A stretch of DNA of 39,390 nt from Cyanobacteria bacterium OH_CDB_20. GTDB lineage: Bacteria; Cyanobacteriota; Vampirovibrionia; Gastranaerophilales; Gastranaerophilaceae. Shown here piece by piece: positions 24,983 through 33,145 of this stretch (position 1 is its first letter; each line of letters starts with the position of its first letter). The stretch is from the NCBI GenBank assembly GCA_023415935.1, contig JAEZIX010000086.1:1-39390 (forward strand). The letters are read 5' to 3'. The notes under the pieces are model-generated. The model was not told the DNA's origin. It searched no databases and saw nothing but the letters and a program-made list of their open reading frames with translations. Both the position numbers and the translations under genes were made by a program.

Positions 24983-25336
24983 ATGAACAACGTTAGTTTT
25001 AAAGGTTTTCAATCAAATACTGTATCAGTTTCGGGTGCTCCAATCAAATCAGCTACAATAGAATCTGGTTTATTTGGTATAAAACCTTTTGATAAAGCTA
25101 TGGAACTTTTTCAACCCGGAGATATTTTTTCTTATCAATCATCATCGATGAGCGTAGGAGATTTACACTCTGGAATGTATCTGGTTAATACCAAAGATAA
25201 AGCGAACAATGGCGTTACTCTTACTCAGATTAATTCGGATAATGCTGAGATTATACGAATGGGTGGAACTTTGTATACTCCGTATGATACAACCGGTAAC
25301 TGCAAAATAATTGGACGCCTTAATGTTTCTGCCTAG
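24983..25336 (+). CDS. Small hypothetical protein with N-terminal VSFKGF motif
   Basis: 117 residues from the ATG at 24983, chosen because AAGGAAAA stands 5 nt upstream; the frame runs open to 24938 without such a site. The start MNNVSFKGFQ is the clearest case of the N-terminal F-K-G motif. The rest is beta-rich (LFQPGDIFSYQSSSM, GMYLVNTKD), without signal peptide or membrane helix. Family not recognised. It is followed by a good terminator. Confidence 0.7.
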   Translation: MNNVSFKGFQSNTVSVSGAPIKSATIESGLFGIKPFDKAMELFQPGDIFSYQSSSMSVGDLHSGMYLVNTKDKANNGVTLTQINSDNAEIIRMGGTLYTPYDTTGNCKIIGRLNVSA

Positions 25337-25360
25337 CCTGATATAAAATTTCCAAATAAT

Positions 25361-25397
25361 AAAAAGTGCCTGTTTGTATTAATCAGGTACTTTTTTA
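25361..25397 (+). terminator. Intrinsic terminator after the 24983 gene
   Basis: AAAAAGTGCCTG pairs with CAGGTACTTTTT (one G:T) around an 11-nt loop, and T residues continue. Confidence 0.85.
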
Positions 25398-25486
25398 TTT
25401 AAACATGTTTGTTATTGCTGGAGCTGACTTTATATATTATTATTAATTCAGGTTAGATTAATATTTTGATTTAAAAGAGGCATATT

Positions 25487-26086
25487 ATGGATAAAAACTT
25501 ATTGGAAGCTATTAAAAACAGAAGAACTTACTATTCAATCGGTAACGAGAAAATTGTCCCTGAAGAAAAAATAGAAGATATTGTTAAAAATGCCATAAAA
25601 TATACACCTACTTCTTTTAATATACAAAGTGGCAGAGCAATTTTGCTTTTTAATGAAAACCACACAAAACTTTGGGATATCGTAAAAGCAGAACTTAGAA
25701 AAATCTTAGATGATGAAGCATATGAGGCTTCTAAACAAAAAATTGATGCCTGCTTTGCAAGCGGCTATGGTACTGTTCTTTATTTTGAAGATCAAAACTC
25801 TGTTAAAGCCCAGCAAGAAGAGTTCCCAATGTATGCAGATAATTTTCCTCTATGGTCTTTGCAATCTTCAGGCATGTTGCAGTTTATTGTCTGGACAGCT
25901 ATAGAGCTCGAAGGTTTGGGGGCATCTCTTCAGCACTATAATCCTTTGATTGATGAAGCGGTAAAACAAGAGTGGAATATACCTGAGAGTTACAAACTCA
26001 TCTCTCAAATGCCTTTTGGAAAGCCTTTAAATCCACCTGACGAAAAGACATTTTTGCCGATTGAAGATAGGTTTAAAAAATATTAG
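25487..26086 (+). CDS. Nitroreductase-family protein, Frm2/Hbn1-like
   Basis: 199 residues. The N-terminal FMN-binding start AIKNRRTYYSI and later YTPTSFNIQSGR match the nitroreductase fold. GLGASLQHYNPLID (~158) is characteristic of the Frm2/Hbn1 subfamily. These flavoenzymes reduce nitro compounds or quinones with NAD(P)H in the cytosol. AAAAGAGG precedes the ATG. The neighbours are unknowns. Its position downstream of the Rrf2-hcp operon suggests, but does not show, a shared stress theme. Confidence 0.9.
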   Translation: MDKNLLEAIKNRRTYYSIGNEKIVPEEKIEDIVKNAIKYTPTSFNIQSGRAILLFNENHTKLWDIVKAELRKILDDEAYEASKQKIDACFASGYGTVLYFEDQNSVKAQQEEFPMYADNFPLWSLQSSGMLQFIVWTAIELEGLGASLQHYNPLIDEAVKQEWNIPESYKLISQMPFGKPLNPPDEKTFLPIEDRFKKY

Positions 26087-26146
26087 GTTGACTAATATAA
26101 TTAATTTTGTTATCTGCTCATAATTATTCTTTTATGAGGTATTGAT

Positions 26147-26431
26147 ATGTTAGTTAAAGTAAAAAACTTGAATGGCATAGATAAAAATCAAATTTTATTG
26201 TCTGATATTTCTTGGAAAATATGGTGGGAAAAAAAGCAAGGAAGAACTTTGCCTGCCAAATGTTCTAGAGATGGATGCAATCAGGTTGCCATAGATGTCT
26301 TTCCTGTCCAAAAAGCTGATGGTGAAACTTCTTGGTATATGGTGCCTCTTTGTAAATGCTGTGGTGAGAGAAAAATGCACGATGAATTTGAAGTCAAAGC
26401 TGATGATTTGCAACTTATTGATATTAAATAG
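26147..26431 (+). CDS. Small hypothetical protein with zinc-ribbon-like cysteines
   Basis: 94 residues. Two cysteine clusters, CSRDGC (~39) and CKCCGERK (~69), could bind one zinc. Between them lies a WYMVPLC strand. There is no membrane segment. GAGGT precedes the ATG by 6 nt. Family not recognised. The next gene follows after about 90 nt. Confidence 0.65.
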   Translation: MLVKVKNLNGIDKNQILLSDISWKIWWEKKQGRTLPAKCSRDGCNQVAIDVFPVQKADGETSWYMVPLCKCCGERKMHDEFEVKADDLQLIDIK

Positions 26432-26523
26432 TTTAAAATATGCACTAAGAACCCGATTGCTTTTTAAAAGAAAAAACACTAATATAATTTGTATTGGTAG
26501 TTTAATTGAATATGGAGTTATTT

Positions 26524-27213
26524 ATGCAGGAAGTTGAAATTGGACTGGTTGAGGCTTTAAGGATTCAGAATTATCCCGCAGAAGTTTATACAGGTGAGAT
26601 TGTTGATGTTCAAGAATCAAGGGATTCAATTGTTTCAGGCGACATAAACGGTTCTTTCCGTTCTTTTAACGGGACTGGTTTTGGTAGAGTAACGGGTTCT
26701 GTATCAACAACTGTAGAGGTTAAGAAAACTATTTTTGTTAAACTCGAATCTGGTAAAGAAATACAGGTCAATATATATGGCGATGTCGTTGCTTTAAGAG
26801 TTGGGCAGCAAGTTACTTTGTGTCAGGTAAACGGCAGCTACATATTTATGTATAACCACAATACAGAATATTTCTATAATTTCTGTCCTTCTTTTGGGCC
26901 TTGGGATAGAGCTTGGGCTTCCATTTTTAAATTGGTTTCAGGACTTTTTCTTGTGTTATCTGTAATAATAGGAGCTATATTTTTGATAATCGGTATTGGA
27001 GCTTTTCTGTTTTCGTTCTTTGCTCCATCAATATTTTTCTGGGGAATTGGACTTCCAATAGCAGGAATAGCCCTATGTATTGCTCCTGTGCTTTTGATAA
27101 ACTGGTATATGAAAATTCCTGCCGGCAAGAATAAACAAATTATTGATTCAGCAGCTCAAAGAGTTCTAAACGGCAAGAACATTGATTCTTATATTACAGC
27201 ATATACTTTTTAG
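26524..27213 (+). CDS. Hypothetical membrane protein with two C-terminal helices
   Basis: 229 residues from the ATG at 26524, chosen for the TGGAG site 7 nt upstream; an in-frame TTG at 26506 lacks one. Residues ~1-125 are soluble and beta-rich (KKTIFVKLESGKEIQVNIYG, VVALRVGQQVTL), like a small SH3/OB-type barrel. Two long hydrophobic segments follow (~136-165 and ~169-195), then a short cytosolic tail. TATAAT at 26483-26488 may be its -10. Function unknown. Confidence 0.65.
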   Translation: MQEVEIGLVEALRIQNYPAEVYTGEIVDVQESRDSIVSGDINGSFRSFNGTGFGRVTGSVSTTVEVKKTIFVKLESGKEIQVNIYGDVVALRVGQQVTLCQVNGSYIFMYNHNTEYFYNFCPSFGPWDRAWASIFKLVSGLFLVLSVIIGAIFLIIGIGAFLFSFFAPSIFFWGIGLPIAGIALCIAPVLLINWYMKIPAGKNKQIIDSAAQRVLNGKNIDSYITAYTF

Positions 27214-27244
27214 CAAAATAATACCTAAAAACTGCTTTTAACAG

Positions 27245-27273
27245 TTGGATATTTGCTTCGAGTTTGGTAAAAT
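27245..27273 (+). promoter_or_regulatory. hydE promoter, leaderless arrangement
   Basis: TTGGAT (27245-27250) and TAAAAT (27268-27273) have ideal 17-bp spacing. The -10 ends 6 nt before the hydE ATG, so transcription should begin at or next to the start codon. No ribosome site is present. Confidence 0.6.
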
Positions 27274-27279
27274 CATTGT

Positions 27280-28311
27280 ATGGAAAGTATTTTATCAAAA
27301 CTTGAGAATTCCCATACAGCTACAAAAGAAGAACTTACAATGCTGCTTGCTTCTTCTGATTTTGATGAGGAAATTTTTAAAGCAGCAGATAGAGTAAGAG
27401 AAAAATATCTTGGAAATGAAGTTCACCTGAGGGGGCTTGTTGAGTTTTCTAATGTTTGTAAATGCAAGTGCAAATATTGTGGTCTAAGGTCTCAAAATGA
27501 CAAACTTGAAAGGTATACTTTAAATCCCGATGAAGTTATAGATCTTGTAAAAAAAGCGGTTTCATACGGTTATAAAACAATTGTTATGCAATCGGGGGAA
27601 AATTGTGTTTATAAACATTCTGAAATGGTTGATTTGATTAAAAGGGTTAAAGAGCACGATGTTGCTTTGACCCTGAGTATCGGGGAGAAAACTTACGAAG
27701 AATATAAAGACTATAAAGAGGCAGGTGCTGACAGGTTTTTACTTAGGATAGAAACTACAGATAAAGAACTTTATAAAAAAATGCATCCTGATATGAGTCT
27801 TGAAAATAGATTTAAGTGTTTGGAATATATTAAAGAGCTTGGTTTTGAAGTCGGAACCGGCTGTCTTGTTGGTCTACCGGGACAAACTATGGAGTCTTTG
27901 GCAAATGATATCTTGTTCTTTAAAGAGCTTGGAGCAGATATGGTAGGGATCGGACCTTTTATACCTAATCCTAATACTCCTCTTGCAGACGAGAAAGTCG
28001 GAGATTTCAATCTCGCCCTTAAAGTTATGGCTTTGACAAGGCTTTTGCTCCCTGATATAAATATACCTGCAACAACTGCTATGGAAACTTTGGATCCAAA
28101 AGGTAGAATTATTGCATTGCAATCAGGCGCAAATGTTGTTATGCCTAATGTTACAGAAGGTGATTACAGGAGAAAATATGAAATTTATCCTGGCAAAATC
28201 TGCGTAAACGACACTCCCGCTCATTGTAGGGGGTGTATCTCAGGCAAAATAGCTTCTATAGGAAGAACTGTTGCAACTTCAAAAGGGAATAGTAAACATT
28301 TTAAACGTTAA
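27280..28311 (+). CDS. hydE: [FeFe]-hydrogenase H-cluster maturase HydE (radical SAM)
   Basis: 343 residues. The radical-SAM cysteines C60, C64 and C67 (C-x3-C-x2-C) sit in VCKCKCKYCGLR, followed by GENCVY and a BioB-like barrel with GLPGQTMES and MVGIGPFIPNPNTPL. The C-terminal CRGC may hold an auxiliary cluster. HydE works with HydF and HydG to build the diiron subcluster of [FeFe] hydrogenases. BioB is the nearest alternative, but length and motifs favour HydE. HydF and HydG are not in this window. Its presence means the cell can make active [FeFe] enzymes, relevant to the sensor-like protein at 736. Confidence 0.9.
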   Translation: MESILSKLENSHTATKEELTMLLASSDFDEEIFKAADRVREKYLGNEVHLRGLVEFSNVCKCKCKYCGLRSQNDKLERYTLNPDEVIDLVKKAVSYGYKTIVMQSGENCVYKHSEMVDLIKRVKEHDVALTLSIGEKTYEEYKDYKEAGADRFLLRIETTDKELYKKMHPDMSLENRFKCLEYIKELGFEVGTGCLVGLPGQTMESLANDILFFKELGADMVGIGPFIPNPNTPLADEKVGDFNLALKVMALTRLLLPDINIPATTAMETLDPKGRIIALQSGANVVMPNVTEGDYRRKYEIYPGKICVNDTPAHCRGCISGKIASIGRTVATSKGNSKHFKR

Positions 28312-28321
28312 TTGTACTTTA

Positions 28322-28330
28322 TGATAAAAT
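28322..28330 (+). promoter_or_regulatory. Extended -10 promoter of the SGNH/MBOAT pair, leaderless arrangement
   Basis: TGATAAAAT (TG at 28322, TAAAAT at 28325-28330) ends 6 nt before the ATG at 28337, the same geometry as at 4957 and 27268. Confidence 0.5.
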
Positions 28331-28336
28331 TAGGAC

Positions 28337-29425
28337 ATGGGTAAGAGAGAATATAAGAAGTATAATAAAAGACTTTTGGCTTTAACACTTTCAATCATTG
28401 CTGTTCTTGCTGCGTTTAACGTTCTCGTTGACCCGTTTAATGCTTTTGATGTTAAAAAAATTCAAGGTTTAAATAAAATAAAACCAGAAAAAAACAGGCA
28501 ACAGAGGGTTACAAAAGTTGTTGAACTTAAGTTCGATAAATCAAAAATAGATTCTGTTTTTATAGGTTCTTCAAGAGTTGATGGGTCTATTGAGCCTTCT
28601 TATTACAAGGAACTTACGGGTAAAAATTCTAAAAACCTTGCAATGAATGCGCTTACACACTCTGAAACAGTCAATCTTGTTCAAAATGTTGTAAAAATCC
28701 ACCCGGAGATAAAAACTGTTTATATCGGGCTTGATTTTTTTAGGTTTTTAAAAGGTCAGTCTGAAGAGGGAAGAAGCGTCAATATAACTTCAAATCCAAG
28801 GCTTACAATCAACGAGGTTAATCCTCTTGTGCTTTCATTTGATACAATTGTTGCTTCTTTTAATACGCTTTTATGGAATGTTCAAAAAAAGCCAGAACCG
28901 GATCGAGCGGGCGGTGAAAGCGCCTTCTTGCATAGAATAGGTCAATATAAGGGGACTTATGAAAATGCGACACTTGATACCAAAGAATTTAAAAAACTAT
29001 TAGATTTAAAAAAAGAATTAAACGCCCAAGATATTAATGTTGTGTTTTATCTAAATCCTACTCACGCAAGTGATTTGTACTTAATTAAAGAACTTGGGTA
29101 TGAAAATGTTATAAACGAGTGGAAAAAAGAACTTGCGCAAAATTTTGATTATTACGATTTTGATTTTGCAAACTATGCGACATCTGAACCAATAAACTCT
29201 AAAACAAAATATTTCTATGAAAGTTCTCATTCTACAAGAAATATGGGAAGACTCGTGATTACTTCACTTTTAAAAGGTTGTGATGATAATGTTTGCCGCA
29301 AAGTAACAAAAAATAATGTCGATGAAGTCAACAGAGACAACGCAGAAGCATTATCTAATTGGGAAAATAATGATAAATATTCGGCTGAGAAGGTAAGGGA
29401 GATTGTAAAAAACAATGCTATTTAA
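28337..29425 (+). CDS. Membrane-anchored SGNH-like (AlgX/DltD-type) acyl-transfer partner
   Basis: 362 residues. One N-terminal membrane helix (LLALTLSIIAVLAAFNVLV, ~14-32) with the rest outside. The nucleophile-type motif VFIGSSRVDGS (~73) and C-terminal FYESSHSTRNMG, with a candidate catalytic His, fit the SGNH-related proteins that accompany MBOAT acyltransferases. Likely transfers or removes acyl groups on a surface polymer. Its last 11 nt overlap the MBOAT start, giving translational coupling. The exact subfamily is unsure. Confidence 0.72.
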   Translation: MGKREYKKYNKRLLALTLSIIAVLAAFNVLVDPFNAFDVKKIQGLNKIKPEKNRQQRVTKVVELKFDKSKIDSVFIGSSRVDGSIEPSYYKELTGKNSKNLAMNALTHSETVNLVQNVVKIHPEIKTVYIGLDFFRFLKGQSEEGRSVNITSNPRLTINEVNPLVLSFDTIVASFNTLLWNVQKKPEPDRAGGESAFLHRIGQYKGTYENATLDTKEFKKLLDLKKELNAQDINVVFYLNPTHASDLYLIKELGYENVINEWKKELAQNFDYYDFDFANYATSEPINSKTKYFYESSHSTRNMGRLVITSLLKGCDDNVCRKVTKNNVDEVNRDNAEALSNWENNDKYSAEKVREIVKNNAI

Positions 29426-30833
29426 TTCTATTGAGTTTTTATTTATATTCTTGCCGATTGTGTTTACAGTTTATTTCCTGCTAAATAGACTTAAATTGAT
29501 TACTCTTGCAAGTTCTTGGCTTGTAATGTCATCGCTTTATTTTTACTCCTACTGGAAGATAGAATATCTGCCTATTATCCTTGTATCAATGCTCTTTAAC
29601 TATGCAGTCGGCAGAACCCTTTCAACTGAGAACAATTTGAAGATTAATCGTAGATTACTTTTTATATTCGCAATTGTGATGAATGTTGGAATGCTTTCTT
29701 ACTACAAGTATATGGACTTTATAATCTACAATATAAATATGGTGTTAAAGCATGATTTTAACTACATGCATATTGCGCTTCCTTTGGCGATAAGCTTTTT
29801 CACTTTTCAACAGATTGCATTTCTTGCTGATAGTTATGAGAAAAAGACAAAAGAGTACGATTTTTTAACATACGCTATGTTTGTAACCTTCTTCCCGCAG
29901 CTTATTGCAGGGCCAATTGTTCATCACAGCGAGACTATGCCTCAGTTCATGAATCTTAGAAATAAATTTATCAATCACAAAAATATTTCAATAGGCTTGT
30001 TTTTGCTTGGTATAGGCTTATTTAAGAAGATTATGATAGCTGACTTTTTATCTCCGTTTGTAGCTCAAACATTTGATGTAATCCCAACTTTAACCTTCTT
30101 CGAATCTTGGGTTGCAAGCATATCATACGCTTTCCAGCTTTATTTTGACTTTTCGGGTTATTGCGATATGGCGCTTGGGGTTGCTTATCTTTTTAATATC
30201 GTTCTTCCTCAAAACTTTAACTCGCCTTATAAATCAAACTCTATTCAGGATTTTTGGCGCAGATGGCATATGACTTTATCAAGGTTCTTGCGCGATTATA
30301 TCTATATCCCATTAGGAGGAAACAGAAAAGGCGAATTTAAAACATACAGAAACCTGTTCTTGACGTTTTTTGTAGGTGGACTCTGGCATGGAGCAAACTG
30401 GACGTTTATCCTTTGGGGAGCAATGCATGGTGCAGCGACATGCGTTCACAAAATGTGGTCAAAACTGAATATAAAACTAAATGAGTTTGTATCAATCCTC
30501 ATTACGTTTTTGTTTGTTGATGTTGCATTTACTGTTTTTAGAGCCCCAACAATAGAAAAAGGAATTTCAATATATAAATCAATGCTCGGTTTAAACGGAT
30601 TTGCCCCAATTGAGATTAACAAGCTAAGATTTGCATTTGAAAACGGAAGTGTCAAAATAAGCATATTACTTCTTTTGAGCACATTTATACTTGTATTTTT
30701 CTCAAAGAATTCTATGGAACTTGCACGCAAAGTTAAGCCAAACGCAATTTATTTTACCGCAACATTAATAATGCTTGTCGTTTCAATTCTTTCTATCAAC
30801 AAGGTTTCTGCGTTTTTATATTTCCAGTTTTAG
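29415..30833 (+). CDS. MBOAT-family O-acyltransferase, AlgI/PatA-like
   Basis: 472 residues with about ten membrane helices. Family motifs are visible: LPLAISFFTFQQIAFLADSY (~118-137), FFPQLIAGPIVH, FWRRWHMTLSRFLRDYIYIPLG-type segment (~280-300) and the catalytic-His motif GGLWHGANWTFILWG (~320). These proteins pass acetyl or other acyl groups across the membrane to polysaccharides such as alginate or peptidoglycan. The polymer cannot be told here. Coupled to the SGNH-like gene by an 11-nt overlap. Confidence 0.93.
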   Translation: MLFNSIEFLFIFLPIVFTVYFLLNRLKLITLASSWLVMSSLYFYSYWKIEYLPIILVSMLFNYAVGRTLSTENNLKINRRLLFIFAIVMNVGMLSYYKYMDFIIYNINMVLKHDFNYMHIALPLAISFFTFQQIAFLADSYEKKTKEYDFLTYAMFVTFFPQLIAGPIVHHSETMPQFMNLRNKFINHKNISIGLFLLGIGLFKKIMIADFLSPFVAQTFDVIPTLTFFESWVASISYAFQLYFDFSGYCDMALGVAYLFNIVLPQNFNSPYKSNSIQDFWRRWHMTLSRFLRDYIYIPLGGNRKGEFKTYRNLFLTFFVGGLWHGANWTFILWGAMHGAATCVHKMWSKLNIKLNEFVSILITFLFVDVAFTVFRAPTIEKGISIYKSMLGLNGFAPIEINKLRFAFENGSVKISILLLLSTFILVFFSKNSMELARKVKPNAIYFTATLIMLVVSILSINKVSAFLYFQF

Positions 30834-30836
30834 TAA

Positions 30837-31124
30837 CTAGTGACTTTTATTAGAACACTTTTGCTCTATAATCCAAAGCGCAATTGTTGGAATTAGAGTA
30901 AATTGGATTATAAGAATTTTCCAAACTCCAAAGAGAAGCACCATAATCCTGTTGTATACAAGAGGTGTTATTCCAAAAAGCTTTGTTGCAATATTAAGAT
31001 ACCAGTCATGTAGAAGCATACAAAAACCAAAGGAAACTAATAAAAATAAAAAACTAACCAAAAAACTAACGAAAAAATATTTTTTCATTGAGCTGATTTT
31101 TTCTAACTTTTCTTCTTTTGACAT
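30837..31124 (-). CDS. Small two-helix membrane protein
   Basis: 95 residues from the ATG at 31122-31124, which has a strong GGAGG 5 nt upstream; the open frame begins 8 codons earlier without one. Two hydrophobic helices (FFVSFLVSFLFLLVSFGFCM and MVLLFGVWKILIIQFTLIPT). Family unknown. It lies 89 nt downstream of msbA on the same strand and is convergent with the MBOAT gene 3 nt away. Confidence 0.7.
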   Translation of the reverse strand: MSKEEKLEKISSMKKYFFVSFLVSFLFLLVSFGFCMLLHDWYLNIATKLFGITPLVYNRIMVLLFGVWKILIIQFTLIPTIALWIIEQKCSNKSH

Positions 31125-31213
31125 TATTACCTCCTCGTTTAAAAGCATAAAGCATTTTTATTATAAACATAATAAAAATGCTATTCATTAAACTTTTTGC
31201 TATATTTTATATT

Positions 31214-33037
31214 TTAGACTGCAGCAGGAGCTTCTTCCTGTTTTTTAAATTGCATTTCATAAAGTTTTTTATAAATGCCGTCTTCAATATTTAAAAGTGA
31301 ATCATGTGTTCCTTCCTCAACAAGTTCGCCTTCATTTATAACTATAATTCTGTCGGCATTCTTGATTGTTGAGAGTCTGTGTGCGATTACAAATACTGTT
31401 TTATTCTGCATCAAGTTATCAAGAGCCAGCTGAACAATAGCTTCAGACTTGTTATCTAATGCTGAAGTTGCTTCGTCCAGGATTGCAATAGGTGCATTTT
31501 TAATCATTGCTCTTGCAATAGCAACCCTTTGTCTTTGCCCGCCCGATAGGGTTAGGCCTCTTTCTCCAAGTTCTGTTTCTATACCATTAGGAAGTTCTTC
31601 AATTACTTCATCTAAATGGGCCGCTCTGACTGCATTCTGTAAGTCTTCTTCAGTTGCATAAGGATTGCCCATTAGTATGTTTTCTTTAATTGTTCCCGTG
31701 AACAAGAAATTATCCTGGAAAACCATAGCAATATTGTTTCTTAAAGAATTTAAAGAAATATCTTTTATGTTTGTACCATCAATTTTTATCGAGCCTGACG
31801 TTACATCATAAAAACGCGGGATAAGATTTACAAGAGTTGATTTACCCCCTCCTGAATTCCCTACAACAGCTACTGTTTCGCCTTTCCTTATATTTAAATT
31901 GATGTTCTTTAGAACAGGAACACCTTTTACATATTCAAAATTAACATTTTCGAAATTTATATTACCTTCAATCACATTAATATCATTTGCTGAAGTTGAA
32001 TCTTTAATTGCAGGAACGTAATCAAAAAGTTCAAATACACGTCCCATTGAAACAAATATTGTTTGGAAACTTGTAAGAGTATTTCCCATTGTTTTTACAG
32101 GTTTATAAAGAAGTAAGAGCGAAGTTACGAAAGAAGCAAAAGCTCCGGCTGTCATCTGCCCGCTCAAAATAAGTTTTGTGCCGTACCATAAAACAACAGC
32201 AATACCGCAAGATGCAATAAGATACATCAACGGACTCATCCAGCTTACTCTTTTTACCAGTGACATATTTACGTCAAAAGAGTCTTGAACTTGATTATTG
32301 AAAATGTCTTTCTGTCTTTCTTGAAGGCAATACGCTGTCATAACTTTATTTCCAGAGTATGTTTCATTAAAGTTTGTTGTTATATTACCGCCAATAACCA
32401 TATTCTTATTTGAAGCTTTTTTGATTCTTTTTCTTATAAGTGCTGCAGGAATAAACGCTACGCATAAAACCAATACGCCAATTACTGCAAGTTTCCAAGA
32501 ACTGTGAAGCATAACAATAATAAGAGCAAGGGCGCCCATTGTACCTGTTGTAAGATCTTTTACATTCTCAACTACGCTTCTTGAAGCTGTATCAGGGTCT
32601 GCAAGATATCTTGAAATAACTAATCCAGAGGTATTTTCATCAAAAAAACTTGTGTCCATATAGACAAGTTTTGCAAAAAGCTGTGTTTTTATTGAATTTG
32701 TTATTTTTTGGCTTGTCCATACAGAAATATATTCGTTTAAATATTTTAAAGCGCCTTGAAATGCTGCGAAGAATACAACCGCAAATGGAATTATAGTAGC
32801 AAGCAGCATATAGCTTATTTCGTGCCCGCCCCATAAAACAAGATTTTTTTGGCCAACAACATAATCTAAATATGGTTTTAAAGCAAAAGCAACAACACCG
32901 TCAAGAAGTCCGACTGGTATTGCAACTAAGAATCCAAGAATTATTCTTCCTAAGAAAGGTTTTATAAAAGGAAAAATTCTCCCCATAAGCCATTTGTACT
33001 CAAACGATGTCTTAGCATCAGTATCTTTTAATTTCAT
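31214..33037 (-). CDS. msbA: MsbA-type ABC exporter (permease-ATPase half transporter)
   Basis: 607 residues, a complete half-transporter. Six membrane helices fill residues ~1-330. The nucleotide-binding domain has Walker A VGNSGGGKSTL (~392), signature LSGGQRQR (~500), Walker B PIAILDEATSALD (~520) and the H-loop IAHRLST (~553). MsbA-like homodimers flip lipid A core or other lipids across the inner membrane, which fits an outer-membrane-bearing cell. Other type IV exporters (multidrug) look alike, so substrate is inferred. GAGGAA precedes the ATG. Confidence 0.85.
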   Translation of the reverse strand: MKLKDTDAKTSFEYKWLMGRIFPFIKPFLGRIILGFLVAIPVGLLDGVVAFALKPYLDYVVGQKNLVLWGGHEISYMLLATIIPFAVVFFAAFQGALKYLNEYISVWTSQKITNSIKTQLFAKLVYMDTSFFDENTSGLVISRYLADPDTASRSVVENVKDLTTGTMGALALIIVMLHSSWKLAVIGVLVLCVAFIPAALIRKRIKKASNKNMVIGGNITTNFNETYSGNKVMTAYCLQERQKDIFNNQVQDSFDVNMSLVKRVSWMSPLMYLIASCGIAVVLWYGTKLILSGQMTAGAFASFVTSLLLLYKPVKTMGNTLTSFQTIFVSMGRVFELFDYVPAIKDSTSANDINVIEGNINFENVNFEYVKGVPVLKNINLNIRKGETVAVVGNSGGGKSTLVNLIPRFYDVTSGSIKIDGTNIKDISLNSLRNNIAMVFQDNFLFTGTIKENILMGNPYATEEDLQNAVRAAHLDEVIEELPNGIETELGERGLTLSGGQRQRVAIARAMIKNAPIAILDEATSALDNKSEAIVQLALDNLMQNKTVFVIAHRLSTIKNADRIIVINEGELVEEGTHDSLLNIEDGIYKKLYEMQFKKQEEAPAAV

Positions 33038-33145
33038 TTAAATTCCTCAATACACTCAATATTTATATATTTTATTATACTTCAAAAATGATGATTTAAA
33101 TTGTCAGAACAATTTTAGTGGCAATAGAAATACAAAGTGTTATAT

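Noticed and set aside
27280..28311. Biotin synthase BioB
   Set aside because: Length and motif set match HydE better and no biotin gene is nearby.
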